Shown: positions 27,415-38,227 of the stretch, piece after piece
Layout: the number at the start of each line of letters is the position of its first letter
Position numbering within the stretch: the stretch's first letter is position 1
Origin: Marinobacter litoralis
GTDB lineage: Bacteria > Pseudomonadota > Gammaproteobacteria > Pseudomonadales > Oleiphilaceae
Reading direction: 5' to 3'
NCBI RefSeq assembly: GCF_003336705.1
Contig: NZ_QMDL01000002.1
Location: 543,262-607,261, forward strand
Length of the DNA stretch: 64,000 bases
The notes under the pieces: model-generated
What the model saw: the letters and a program-made list of their open reading frames with translations, nothing else
What the model was told of the DNA's origin: nothing
Database searches by the model: none
Program-made: the position numbers and the translations under genes

Positions 27415-28824
27415 TCAGATGATCCGGGAAAATCGCTGGCTGGCGCCCTCTTTTCGGTACAGATCGAAAATCTGACAAATTGCTCGAATTAACAATCTTC
27501 CAGCGGGCTGTACCTGCAACACAGAACCGGCATCGGCAATCAGTTCGTCTTGAATCATCGGCTTCAAGCGCGCCATTTCATCCGCAAAGTAGCGGTCAAG
27601 GTCTTCATTCCATTGGTCGGCAAACTGCTTGCGATCCAGGCGGAACTGGCAAATCAACTGGCCGATAACCCAGCGACGAATACGGTCATCCCGGCTCAGC
27701 CCCACGCCGCGTACGATGGCCAACTGCCCGGCATCAATCGAGGCTTCCCAGGACGGCAGATCATGATTGTTCTGGAAATACGCATCGTCGGTTTGACCAA
27801 TGGCCGACACGCCTAGCGACACCAGGTCGCAATCGGCGTGAGTAGTATAGCCCTGAAAATTCCGATGCAAACGCCCCTCGCGCTGGGCAACCGCCAAGCT
27901 GTCATCGGGTTTGGCAAAGTGGTCCATGCCGATGTATTCGTAACCCGCTTCGAGCAACCGGTTGATGGTATTGTGAAGAATGGTCAGCTTTTGCTGAGGG
28001 GTCGGCAGGGTGTCGGCCAGTATCCGGGTTTGCGGATAGAAGCGATCCGGCAGGTGTGCGTAGCTGAATACCGACAGCCTGTCTGGCGACATTTCAATCA
28101 CCGATTCCAACGTCTCTGCGAAGCTTTCGGGAGTCTGGTGTGGCAACCCGTAAATCAGATCCAGATTGATGGAACGGAAACCAAGACGGCGCGCTTCGTT
28201 CAACACACCTTCTGTCATTTCCCGGGGCTGAATGCGATTGACCGCCTTCTGCACCTTCGGGTTTACGTCCTGCACGCCCAGGCTAATGCGGTTGAACCCA
28301 AGCTCCCATAAGGTAGGCAGGGTATCTTGATCCACTTCACGAGGATCAATTTCAACGCTGTAATCCCGATCGTCCCCGGATTGCAGATTGAACAGTTGCC
28401 CATAGCCTTCCATCAGATGCTGCATCACATCTTTCGGCAGGAACGTAGGCGTACCACCGCCCCAATGCAACTGCTGCACCGGCCGATCGGCACCAAAGAG
28501 CTTTGACTGGATCGCCGCTTCTTTCAGAACCCGCTCGACGTAAGGCATGGCTTTGTCGCGCTTTTTCGTAATTACCTTGTTACAGGCGCAGTAGTAACAG
28601 AGGTGTGCGCAGAACGGTAGGTGGGTATAAAGCGAAATCGGCCCACCCGCTGCTTTGCTGCGACCGGCGGCCTTCACCATGTCTTCGATAGAATATTCCT
28701 GAGTAAACTCCACCGCCGTCGGATAGGAGGTGTATCGTGGGCCACTGAGGTCGTAACGACGAATCAGTGCCTCGTCCCATATAAAGGCGGGCAGATTACT
28801 CTCTGCAGAAATCGATGAAGCCAT
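27415..28824 (-). CDS. hemN: HemN, oxygen-independent coproporphyrinogen III dehydrogenase
   Basis: A 469-residue radical-SAM enzyme that decarboxylates coproporphyrinogen III without O2 in heme synthesis. It has YDLSGPRYTSYPT near the N terminus and the radical-SAM cluster motif C-x3-C-x2-C extended as CAHLCYYCACNKV, typical of true HemN rather than HemW. HWGGGTPTFL, DPREVD and GMDHFAKPDD also match. The ATG at 28824 follows AGAG and is preferred to an earlier in-frame start. An Anr/Dnr-type box lies 81 bases upstream, in keeping with anaerobic induction. Confidence 0.95.
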   Translation of the reverse strand: MASSISAESNLPAFIWDEALIRRYDLSGPRYTSYPTAVEFTQEYSIEDMVKAAGRSKAAGGPISLYTHLPFCAHLCYYCACNKVITKKRDKAMPYVERVLKEAAIQSKLFGADRPVQQLHWGGGTPTFLPKDVMQHLMEGYGQLFNLQSGDDRDYSVEIDPREVDQDTLPTLWELGFNRISLGVQDVNPKVQKAVNRIQPREMTEGVLNEARRLGFRSINLDLIYGLPHQTPESFAETLESVIEMSPDRLSVFSYAHLPDRFYPQTRILADTLPTPQQKLTILHNTINRLLEAGYEYIGMDHFAKPDDSLAVAQREGRLHRNFQGYTTHADCDLVSLGVSAIGQTDDAYFQNNHDLPSWEASIDAGQLAIVRGVGLSRDDRIRRWVIGQLICQFRLDRKQFADQWNEDLDRYFADEMARLKPMIQDELIADAGSVLQVQPAGRLLIRAICQIFDLYRKEGASQRFSRII

Positions 28825-28898
28825 AGTGGTAACTCTAACGTCAGGTAAAGCGGTCAACCGGAAGGCGGAGATTATGCCTTGGCGGCCCGTTGTATCGT

Positions 28899-28912
28899 TT
28901 GATACGGATCAG
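28899..28912. promoter_or_regulatory. Anr/Dnr box upstream of hemN
   Basis: TTGATACGGATCAG matches TTGAT-N4-ATCAA at nine of ten defined bases. It is centred about 81 bases before the hemN start, and 96 bases before the photolyase-like gene on the other strand. Anaerobic control of hemN by Anr is established in pseudomonads. Confidence 0.75.
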
Positions 28913-29001
28913 TAAAGCTTATCACTGGGCGCTTTAAACCAAACTTGTGCTCATGGCGTAGTTCATCTACCCCTTAAGGATAAACTTTGCCGGAGAACCC
29001 T

Positions 29002-30534
29002 ATGGCCAACCTCATTTTGATTCTTGGTGATCAGCTCAGCACAACCCTGTCTGCCCTTGAAGGCGCTGACCAGGAAAACGACCTGATTGTGATGGCCGAG
29101 GTTCATGAAGAAGCCAGCTACACCAATCATCACAAGAAAAAGCTGGTGCTCGTGTTCAGTGCCATGAGGCACTTCGCCCAGGAGTTAGAAAAGCACGGTT
29201 GGCGGGTTCAGTATCAACCCTACCACCCGAATAACCCGGCGCAGTCTCTGCAACAAGTCATCGCCACTGCGGTGCAACAGCACCAACCGAAGCGCCTGAT
29301 TACCACCGAATGCGGTGAATGGCGTTTACATCGCCAAATCAGCCAGTGGCACAAAACGCTGGGCATTCCCGTCGAAATTCGTCCGGACACCCGGTTTATC
29401 TGCAGCCACAAAGAGTTTGCCGAATGGGCGGACGGCAAAAAACAATTGCGCATGGAATTCTTTTATCGGGAGATGCGCAAGAAAACGGGCCTTTTAATGA
29501 CTCCAGACGGGCAACCGGAGGGCGGCCACTGGAATTACGATGCAGACAACCGCAAGAAGTGGACCGGCAAGCCTCCCGCCCCCGGCCCGTTTCGGGTCGA
29601 ACCCGACGACATCACCCAAGCCGTCATCAAACAAGTGGATGAGCATTTTTCAGAACATTTTGGCACAACCGACGATTTCCATTTCGCGGTCACCGCCGAA
29701 CAAGCCCAGCAAGCACTGGAACATTTCATCGATTTCGCCCTGCCGTGCTTCGGAGACTATCAAGACGCGATGTCTGACACGGAAGACTGGCTGTTTCACG
29801 CCATTCTATCGCCCTACTTGAACGCAGGCTTACTCGACCCGATGGACGCCTGCAAAGCCGCTGTCCGTTCTTGGCATTCAGGCCAGGCCCCGTTAAACGC
29901 AGTCGAAGGTTTTGTCCGACAAATCCTTGGCTGGAGAGAGTTTGTGCGTGGCATCTACTGGTTGTTAATGCCCGGCTATGCTCAGGAGAACCGCTTGGGC
30001 AATACCCGAAAACTGCCTTGGTTCTACTGGACCGGCGACACCAAAATGCGGTGCATGCACAAGGCAATCGACGCCACTTACCGGAACGCCTATGCCCATC
30101 ACATTCAGCGCTTAATGGTCACCGGCAACTTCGCGCTTCTGGCCGGGGTCAAACCCGAGGAAATCTGTGACTGGTATCTTGCGGTGTATGCAGACGCCTA
30201 CGATTGGGTGGAGCTGCCCAATGTGCTCGGCATGGTCATGCACGCTGATGGTGGCTATTTGGGTTCCAAACCCTACGCTGCAAGCGGCAAATACATACAT
30301 CGTATGTCGGACCATTGCGCCAACTGCCACTACAAAGTTAACAAGGCAACGGAAGATGATGCCTGCCCCTTCAACGCGCTTTATTGGCACTTCATCGATC
30401 GCCACCGGGACGATTTCGCCAACAATCATCGCATGGGCATGATGTATCGGAACTGGGACAAGCAGAAACCGGAACGGCGCGAGGCGCTGATAAAGCGGGC
30501 AAACTGGTTGCTCGAACACATTGAGGAGCTGTAG
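29002..30534 (+). CDS. Fe-S cluster cryptochrome/photolyase-like protein
   Basis: A 510-residue protein of the prokaryotic (6-4) photolyase / FeS-BCP family (COG3046). It has the N-terminal LILILGDQLS antenna domain and a FAD domain with GWREFVRGIYW and YAHHIQRLMV. The C-terminal cysteines expected to bind a [4Fe-4S] cluster are in ICDWYL, HCANCHYK and DACPFNALYWHF. Family members repair (6-4) photoproducts or act as photoreceptors. The ATG has GGAG nearby. It is divergent from hemN, so the link to denitrification may be only positional. Confidence 0.9.
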   Translation: MANLILILGDQLSTTLSALEGADQENDLIVMAEVHEEASYTNHHKKKLVLVFSAMRHFAQELEKHGWRVQYQPYHPNNPAQSLQQVIATAVQQHQPKRLITTECGEWRLHRQISQWHKTLGIPVEIRPDTRFICSHKEFAEWADGKKQLRMEFFYREMRKKTGLLMTPDGQPEGGHWNYDADNRKKWTGKPPAPGPFRVEPDDITQAVIKQVDEHFSEHFGTTDDFHFAVTAEQAQQALEHFIDFALPCFGDYQDAMSDTEDWLFHAILSPYLNAGLLDPMDACKAAVRSWHSGQAPLNAVEGFVRQILGWREFVRGIYWLLMPGYAQENRLGNTRKLPWFYWTGDTKMRCMHKAIDATYRNAYAHHIQRLMVTGNFALLAGVKPEEICDWYLAVYADAYDWVELPNVLGMVMHADGGYLGSKPYAASGKYIHRMSDHCANCHYKVNKATEDDACPFNALYWHFIDRHRDDFANNHRMGMMYRNWDKQKPERREALIKRANWLLEHIEEL

Positions 30535-30597
30535 CGAGGGTTTACCTAACCCATAAAGTGGGTAACAGTGAGCCCCTTAAGCTAAATGAGGTAGAGC

Positions 30598-31059
30598 ATG
30601 AAAATCGGCGCACTTTCCCAACAAGCCAACGTGCCCGTCGAAACCATTCGTTATTACGAAAAGATCGGCCTGATGCCAGCCCCGGAGCGCAGGGAAAACG
30701 GATACCGAAGTTACGCCAAAGCACACCTGGAACGCCTGTTGTTTATCCGGCGGTGTCGCAATCTGGATATGGCGCAAGACGAAATTCGCGAATTGCTTCG
30801 GCTGGCCGAAAAGCCCACCGCCGACTGTTCGGAAGTGGATGCGCTGCTCGCCCGCCATCTTTCCCATGTTCGGGCTCGCCTTCAGGAGCTAGCCAGCCTT
30901 GAACAAACTTTGGTAAGCCTTCAGCGTGCCTGCGCATCTCCCGGGGCCATCAGCGATTGCGGCATTCTTGACGGCCTGAATACCGAGTTGGAAAAACTCT
31001 CTGATACGGAGCCCCACAATCATGTACCCGGCACTCATGGAGCCAGTAACGGTGGCTAG
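30598..31059 (+). CDS. cadR: CadR/PbrR-type MerR-family heavy-metal regulator
   Basis: A 153-residue MerR regulator. The N-terminal HTH (MKIGALSQQANVPVETIRYYEKIGLMP) is followed by a dimer helix. The metal-site cysteines are in ADCSEVD and in the pair ACASPGAISDC, the C77/C112/C119 pattern of Cd(II)/Pb(II) sensors. A short His-rich tail (EPHNHVPGTH) also resembles CadR. It probably controls the downstream cation transporter through the MerR-type promoter at 31081-31111. Confidence 0.85.
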   Translation: MKIGALSQQANVPVETIRYYEKIGLMPAPERRENGYRSYAKAHLERLLFIRRCRNLDMAQDEIRELLRLAEKPTADCSEVDALLARHLSHVRARLQELASLEQTLVSLQRACASPGAISDCGILDGLNTELEKLSDTEPHNHVPGTHGASNGG

Positions 31060-31080
31060 GCAGATCATCGTTCAAAGGGC

Positions 31081-31111
31081 TTGACCCTGTAGCAACTACA
31101 GGGTTTTTAAT
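31081..31111 (+). promoter_or_regulatory. MerR-type promoter with CadR operator
   Basis: The -35 TTGACC (31081-31086) and -10 TTTAAT (31106-31111) are separated by 19 bases, the stretched spacing used by MerR-family activators. The spacer contains the dyad ACCCTGTAG-CAA-CTACAGGGT (31084-31104). It drives the cation transporter at 31139. Confidence 0.85.
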
Positions 31112-31138
31112 GGTGACATTGATTCATTGGAGGTCACT

Positions 31139-31798
31139 ATGGCTTGTTCCTGCTCTACCCCTACACCCAAAACACCCGCACCCGGCTTCCGTCGCGCTTT
31201 GTGGTTTGCGCTATGGGTGAACCTTGCCATGTTTCTGGTGGAAGGCGTTGCCAGCCTTTCGTCCGGTTCGGTATCGCTGATGGCCGACGCCATCGACTTC
31301 TTCGGCGATAGCGCCAACTACATTCTTTCGCTTACGGTTCTTTCAATGGGCATGCTGTGGCGTGGCCGTGCGGCCATGGTCAAAGGCATTACCATGGCCC
31401 TGTTTGGCGCAGTCGTCTGGGCCCGGGCACTGTGGGTGCTGGAGGCAGGCACCACACCGGAACCTTTCACCATGGGTAGCGTCGGTTTCCTCGCACTGGT
31501 GGCCAACGTTTGCGTGGCGGTTGTGTTGTTCAAGTTTCGGGAAGGCGATTCCGATATGCGCTCGGTGTGGCTATGCAGTCGCAACGATGCCATCAGCAAC
31601 ATCGCCGTTATGGGCGCGGCACTGGGTGTGTTCGGCACAGGTACCGCATGGCCGGACCTCGCCGTGGCTGCAATCATGGGTTCGCTGGCCATTACTGCCG
31701 GGATCAGTGTGGTGCGCCATGCCCGAAAAGATATTGCCGCTGCCCGCGCTGAGAACGTGGCCCACGAGGTGACGACATCGCCATCACACAGCCATTAA
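31139..31798 (+). CDS. CDF-like cation transporter
   Basis: A 219-residue membrane protein with about six spans, shorter than full cation diffusion facilitators because it lacks the cytoplasmic C-terminal domain. TM2 carries the metal-site pattern MADAIDFFGDSANY, and TM5 has the second site (CSRNDAISNIAVM). The N terminus MACSCSTPTP and the tail SPSHSH may capture metal. Start ATG follows GGAGG. Cd/Zn/Pb export under CadR control is inferred from the promoter. Confidence 0.85.
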   Translation: MACSCSTPTPKTPAPGFRRALWFALWVNLAMFLVEGVASLSSGSVSLMADAIDFFGDSANYILSLTVLSMGMLWRGRAAMVKGITMALFGAVVWARALWVLEAGTTPEPFTMGSVGFLALVANVCVAVVLFKFREGDSDMRSVWLCSRNDAISNIAVMGAALGVFGTGTAWPDLAVAAIMGSLAITAGISVVRHARKDIAAARAENVAHEVTTSPSHSH

Positions 31799-32712
31799 AG
31801 CACCAGTGAAACCATCACCGGAATAAAGCCAAGCGCAAACAATGTACTGAGAAGTGTGGTACCGGCCGCCTGCTGGGGTGATGCGTCCAGCAGCGTGGCA
31901 ATCACCACGGTATTAGCTGCAATCGGTGTGATGGAAATCAGGAAAATGGCTTGGTGTACTGCTTGGTCGTAGATCCCCAGAACATTCGCGTCGAGCCACC
32001 AGAAACCTAAAGCCAGCACCGGCCAGGAAACAAACTTTCCGAAAAACGCCAACCCGGTAAACACCGGGTTTCCGGCCAGCCCCCTGAAGCTCAGAATGCT
32101 CATCCCGATGATCATCATGCCCAATATGCTGTAGGCACCGCGCAAGTTATCAAAGAGCGGAACGAACGGATCAGGAATGCCGACTTGCGAAAGGTTCAGT
32201 AAAACAGCCAGCACAAAGGCATAGACCGAAGGTAGCTTTGCCACCCGAACCAGCGCATCCCGAACGCTGTATTTCCCCCGAGCAGCCAGATAAAACCCGA
32301 CGGAGTTTTCAAACAAGGTCGTACCCAGCATGCAAACGATATAAATCGCCAGCCCCTGCTCCCCGAACAGCAACAACGCAACCGGGATACCGAAATAACC
32401 GGTGTTGCCTGTTCCCACCGTCAAAGGTATGACCACTTCACTGCCATCGCTCAAAAGTTTGCGAGCGAACACCATGTGCAGCAAGGCGATCAGGGTGCAA
32501 AAACCCATCACCAGAAATGGCAGCAGAATCACCTCGGCAGACAGGGGGGCTGCCATCACGCCAGAGAACACCACAGAGGGTGTCACGATGTACAACATCA
32601 TGCCTGCAATGTGCTTTCCGCTGACCTCCAGATAGCGCCCTGCCACCCAGCCAAGGGCAACCGTTACGTAGAGAGGTAGAAGTTTTATGAACAGGGCCAG
32701 CGCAGCTGCCAT
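31795..32712 (-). CDS. AEC-family (auxin efflux carrier-like) transporter
   Basis: A 305-residue permease with about ten spans. It has the AEC pattern: N-terminal LLPLYVTVALGWVAGRYLEVSGK, VTPSVVFSGVM, NTGYFGIPVALLLFGEQG, and C-terminal ITPIAANTVVIATLL. Family members move organic anions such as malate. The substrate here is unknown. Its 3' end overlaps the convergent cation transporter by four bases, and its start faces the norC control region. Confidence 0.85.
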   Translation of the reverse strand: MAAALALFIKLLPLYVTVALGWVAGRYLEVSGKHIAGMMLYIVTPSVVFSGVMAAPLSAEVILLPFLVMGFCTLIALLHMVFARKLLSDGSEVVIPLTVGTGNTGYFGIPVALLLFGEQGLAIYIVCMLGTTLFENSVGFYLAARGKYSVRDALVRVAKLPSVYAFVLAVLLNLSQVGIPDPFVPLFDNLRGAYSILGMMIIGMSILSFRGLAGNPVFTGLAFFGKFVSWPVLALGFWWLDANVLGIYDQAVHQAIFLISITPIAANTVVIATLLDASPQQAAGTTLLSTLFALGFIPVMVSLVL

Positions 32713-32765
32713 GGTGCCTCCAAGGCAATTACCAACGAATACTACAAGCGGGGCAGTCTACCACC

Positions 32766-32781
32766 TACCTATGTGGAGGTA
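32766..32781. promoter_or_regulatory. NarL/NarP 7-2-7 site upstream of norC
   Basis: TACCTAT-GT-GGAGGTA is an inverted heptamer pair with two-base spacing. The first heptamer fits TACYYMT perfectly, and the second differs at one position. It lies about 91 bases upstream of the inferred norC transcription start. Confidence 0.65.
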
Positions 32782-32816
32782 ACTCCCCGGCGCAATAGAG
32801 AAACGGCTGACCATCT

Positions 32817-32858
32817 TTGATAATGATCAACAGCATCACAAATACATCTTTATATCCT
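32817..32858 (+). promoter_or_regulatory. norC promoter with perfect Dnr box and NsrR half-site
   Basis: TTGATAATGATCAA (32817-32830) is a perfect Anr/Dnr palindrome. A -10 such as TATCCT (32853-32858) places the box near -41, the class II activator position. AAATACATCTT (32840-32850) is an exact NsrR consensus half-site immediately upstream of the -10, where binding would block transcription. Confidence 0.8.
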
Positions 32859-32901
32859 AGTGCCGCAGTCAGTTATTTCTAACAACCAAGGAGAGAAACC
32901 C

Positions 32902-34777
<1,876 letters not shown>

Positions 34778-34788
34778 TAAAGCAAACC

Positions 34789-34810
34789 GCCGGGGCCTTC
34801 GGGCCCCGGC
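34789..34810 (+). other. Stable UUCG hairpin between norB and polyferredoxin gene
   Basis: The nine-base stem GCCGGGGCC/GGCCCCGGC encloses a TTCG tetraloop, 12 bases after the norB stop. No T-run follows, so it is more likely an RNA-stability or attenuation element than a full terminator. Confidence 0.7.
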
Positions 34811-34836
34811 ACTCACATCAACTTTGGACCAACTCC

Positions 34837-35787
34837 GTGCATGCGCAAACCGTCAATCCTAAAGACACGCTCCAGCAGAAGCGCCTGATCACCCGCGGTG
34901 CCTTTTTCCTGCTGTTTTTGCTCGCGCCTGTACTCAACATCTTCCGCTACGACCTGACCGAAACCCACTTTGTTCTTTTTGGTTTCCCGCTTTCGTTTAA
35001 TCTGCACCTCGACTGGGTGGCGCAAAGCTCGCCAGCCGAAGTCGCCGGGCAGATTTTGTTCTGGTTCATCCTGCCCATTCTTGTGTTAGTGCCCCTCGCG
35101 CTCTGGATCGCGTTCAAATGGGGCCGTTTATACTGCGGCTGGCTGTGCCCACACTTTTCGGTGGTTGAGACCATCAACGGCCTAATGACTCGCATCACCG
35201 GCCGCCCTACTCTTTGGGAAGCCCTAAACAAAGGCAGCACGGGCAAAGCCATTCACTGGGCCGGCCTGACGCTGGTATGTGCGCTTATCGGTTTTTCATG
35301 GGCCTTGGCGTTGCTGTCTTACCTGTTGCCTCCGCTTCCGCTGTATACCGATCTGGTAACCGGCCAAATCGGTTTGTATCCGGCTATTTTTCTCGGCGTT
35401 GCCAGCGCAGCGTTCACGTTTGATTTCCTGTTTGCACGCCATTTGTTCTGCAAATACGGCTGCGCCGTCGGGCTGGTACAGAGCATTGCCTGGATGGCCA
35501 ATGGCAAGGGCAAGGTCGTCACCTTCGACACCAAACGCGCGGCGGCTTGCCGTGACTGCACCAAGGCCTGCGACGAAGCCTGCCCTATGCGGCTGCCTAC
35601 CCGCAGCCATAAGCGCGCCAAGTTTTCCTGCACGCAATGCCTGCAATGTGTAAGTGCTTGTCGCGAAGTACAAAAAGACAATCCGGAAGGCTCTCTACTG
35701 ACCTGGGAGCCCGGAATACCGGGCAAGCAAACGGTCTTAATCCCGGTGCGTGAAATTGATACCAAGCCGCGTCAACCGCGAGCCTGA
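34837..35787 (+). CDS. Membrane polyferredoxin of the NapH/NosR/CcoG type in the nor cluster
   Basis: A 316-residue protein with four or so membrane spans carrying CGWLCPHFS and CKYGCAVG (CxxxC, as in NapH/NosR). A C-terminal dicluster ferredoxin follows (CRDCTKACDEACP and CTQCLQCVSACR). It probably moves electrons or reduces metal centres during NorCB activity or maturation, but no family member of this exact context is assigned. Start is GTG, with no in-frame ATG nearby. It lies between norB and norD. Confidence 0.75.
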   Translation: MHAQTVNPKDTLQQKRLITRGAFFLLFLLAPVLNIFRYDLTETHFVLFGFPLSFNLHLDWVAQSSPAEVAGQILFWFILPILVLVPLALWIAFKWGRLYCGWLCPHFSVVETINGLMTRITGRPTLWEALNKGSTGKAIHWAGLTLVCALIGFSWALALLSYLLPPLPLYTDLVTGQIGLYPAIFLGVASAAFTFDFLFARHLFCKYGCAVGLVQSIAWMANGKGKVVTFDTKRAAACRDCTKACDEACPMRLPTRSHKRAKFSCTQCLQCVSACREVQKDNPEGSLLTWEPGIPGKQTVLIPVREIDTKPRQPRA

Positions 35788-35801
35788 GTTAAGGAGTCGA
35801 T

Positions 35802-37625
35802 ATGGAAGAGTGGGTCGGATTAAAGTGGCACGATTATGTGACCCGCCAGGCCATGGGCGAATTCCCGGAATACGCCGTGCACCTGAAAGACGAGGCTCGC
35901 ACCTTGGGCGTGCTGTTCCGCGCCATGGGCGGTGACCCGGCGCTGAGTCTGGTAACGGCAGAGCCCCGTCATTTTCAGATTCGCCGTAAGTTCCTGCAAA
36001 AGCTTGCGGGCACGCACCGTAAATTCGAGTTGGCCTGGCGGGATGACGAAAGCTTGCGCTTACCGGACCAGCTGGCGCTGTTCCCCTCGAAAAAACTGAA
36101 CAGAGAACTTTATCTTTGGCTGGCCGCTTTGGCTTCGTTAGGCGAGGTCAGCAACTACAGTTGGCTGAAAGGCAATCAGGCGATGGTTCTGGAGTTACTT
36201 GCCCGTTGGCCCGGCCTTGAGCCAATGTACCAACGGCTGGTAAAGCACGCCTTGCAATGGCGCCCCACTCCGGAGAGTCTTTCTGGCAAAGAAGCCAAGC
36301 GTGAAGCCGCTATTCGCCAAGCCCTGATTCATCCGGGCAGCGTGGATGACCTGCCCGAGGCCCTCACCGACCCGTGGCCCGTGGTGCTTTGGCTTTACCC
36401 CGTGTTAGGGCGAGGCAAAGTGACCGGGCAAATTCTGGGCGACGATAACACACAATCCAAATCCGGCGGTTTGGCCAAAAAGCGCAAGCGCCGCCGGGCC
36501 GAACGGGTTGATGCCTTCGACAAAGACCAAGGCATCATGCTGTTCCGGCTGGAAAACCTGTTTACCTGGTCCGAGTTTATTCCCGTTGACCGAGCCGGCG
36601 ATGACAGCGATGAAGATGATGCTGATGCGGTGGCGGAAGATATGGACATGATCTCTGTGTCGAAAGATCGCCGCGAAGCTTCTTCCGCTATTAAATTCGA
36701 CCTAGATTTACCGTCCGAAGAAAACGATGACCTGTATCTAGGCCCGGGCATTCACCTGCCGGAGTGGGATTGGCGCCGCCAGGCATTTCGTGAAAAGTTC
36801 TGCTGCCTGCAGCCCATGCTGAGTAAAGAAGCTGTGCCTTCACCGCTGCCTGAACACTTAAAGCGCTCCGCTCAAACATTGCGCCGGCAATTCAGTTCTC
36901 TCAAGCCGTTACGTCAATGGGAGCGCCGGCAGCTAGACGGTGAAGAACTGGATTTAGACGCCTGCCTGGATCGCACGGTGCAATTCCGGCGCGGGATTGG
37001 CGAGGTGGACCAAAAGCTGTTCCGACAATGCAAGCACAACCAGCGGGATTTGGCGTGCTTGGTGTTAACCGATGTTTCTTTGTCCACCGACACTTACATC
37101 AACAACAACCTGCGGGTTATCGATGTGGCTCGCGATGGTTTGCAATTGCTAAGCGAGGCGTTGACCGCCAGCCGCGACCCGTTTGCTATCTTTGCGTTCT
37201 CTTCACGCCGCCGGGATCACGTGCGCTTTCATCACATCAAGTCGTTTGACGAGCCGTACAACGACACAACACGGGGAAGAATTCAGGCGTTGGAACCGGG
37301 CTACTACACCCGCATGGGCGCCGCAATTCGCCAGTCCATCAAGCTACTTCAGGGCCGACCCGAGCACCAGAGAATTCTTCTGCTGCTAACCGATGGCAAG
37401 CCGAACGATTTGGATTTATACGAAGGCCGATACGGTGTTGAGGACACACGTATGGCGGTTCAAGAGGCCCAGAAAGCGGGAATTACGCCCTTCTGCGTGA
37501 CCATCGACGAAGAGGCCAATGAGTACCTGCCGTATGTGTTCGGCAGCTCTAACTTCGTGGTGATCAAAGACCCCACACAACTGCCCGCTCAGTTACCCAA
37601 GCTTTATCTGAATCTGACTCGATAA
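35802..37625 (+). CDS. norD: NorD, vWA-domain nitric oxide reductase activation protein
   Basis: A 607-residue soluble protein. The N-terminal helical region leads to an acidic segment (DDSDEDDADAVAEDMD, about residues 266-281). The C-terminal von Willebrand A domain has the metal-site motif DVSLSTD (about residues 421-427) and LLLTDGKPND. It works with the MoxR-type ATPase NorQ to insert FeB into NorB. ATG follows AAGGAG. The partner norQ is on the opposite strand 1.3 kb away. Confidence 0.95.
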   Translation: MEEWVGLKWHDYVTRQAMGEFPEYAVHLKDEARTLGVLFRAMGGDPALSLVTAEPRHFQIRRKFLQKLAGTHRKFELAWRDDESLRLPDQLALFPSKKLNRELYLWLAALASLGEVSNYSWLKGNQAMVLELLARWPGLEPMYQRLVKHALQWRPTPESLSGKEAKREAAIRQALIHPGSVDDLPEALTDPWPVVLWLYPVLGRGKVTGQILGDDNTQSKSGGLAKKRKRRRAERVDAFDKDQGIMLFRLENLFTWSEFIPVDRAGDDSDEDDADAVAEDMDMISVSKDRREASSAIKFDLDLPSEENDDLYLGPGIHLPEWDWRRQAFREKFCCLQPMLSKEAVPSPLPEHLKRSAQTLRRQFSSLKPLRQWERRQLDGEELDLDACLDRTVQFRRGIGEVDQKLFRQCKHNQRDLACLVLTDVSLSTDTYINNNLRVIDVARDGLQLLSEALTASRDPFAIFAFSSRRRDHVRFHHIKSFDEPYNDTTRGRIQALEPGYYTRMGAAIRQSIKLLQGRPEHQRILLLLTDGKPNDLDLYEGRYGVEDTRMAVQEAQKAGITPFCVTIDEEANEYLPYVFGSSNFVVIKDPTQLPAQLPKLYLNLTR

Positions 37626-37639
37626 CGGAGTGTTTAGCG

Positions 37640-38215
37640 ATGTCTGACGGTGTGGCCGTTCGTAATCGGCATTTACCAGGCGATATTGCCGTCTGGTTCT
37701 TTATTTTTGCGGAACTGGCGGTGTTCGGCATTATGTTCATCGGCTTCGGCGTTGCCCGAAGCATGGACCCGGCCACTTTTTCGGCAGGTCGGGAGGCGCT
37801 TCACCCATGGACGGGCTTGGTGAATACCATTGGTCTGATCACGGCCAGTTATTTCGTTGCTTTGGCGGTGCATCGTTTCCGTGATCACCGGGCAGGTACG
37901 GCGGGGCTGTTGTGGTGGGCGGTGGCGGCTTCGTCTATTTACACGTTCGGTAAGGTTTGGGAATACGCGCAGCTGTATTCCAACGGCTACAACCTGGGAA
38001 CCGATGCGTTCTTTATGTTCTATTTTTTCCTGACGTTTTTTCACTTTATGCATGTGGTGTTGGGCCAGATTATTTTGGTGGTGTTGGCGGTTAAGGTGAA
38101 AAAAGGTGAGTACACCGGCGATGACATGAATGGTATGGAATCCGGTGCTTCGTATTGGCATATGGTTGATTTGGTGTGGCTGGTGTTGTTTCCGGTGCTT
38201 TACGTTCTGGCTTAA
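37640..38215 (+). CDS. norE: NorE, cytochrome c oxidase subunit III-like protein
   Basis: A 191-residue protein with five membrane helices: FIFAELAVFGIMFIGF, LITASYFVALAVHRF, FMFYFFLTFFHFMHVVLGQ and a final YWHMVDLVWLVLFPVLY. This is the NorE pattern. NorE supports nitric oxide reductase activity but is not catalytic. It follows norD after 14 bases. Third-position G/T use rises steadily along the gene towards the downstream repeat. Confidence 0.9.
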   Translation: MSDGVAVRNRHLPGDIAVWFFIFAELAVFGIMFIGFGVARSMDPATFSAGREALHPWTGLVNTIGLITASYFVALAVHRFRDHRAGTAGLLWWAVAASSIYTFGKVWEYAQLYSNGYNLGTDAFFMFYFFLTFFHFMHVVLGQIILVVLAVKVKKGEYTGDDMNGMESGASYWHMVDLVWLVLFPVLYVLA

Positions 38216-38227
38216 GGAGTCTGGCTG

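Noticed and set aside
34789..34810. Terminator after norB
   Set aside because: The stem is strong but no T-run follows and the downstream gene is in the same operon orientation.
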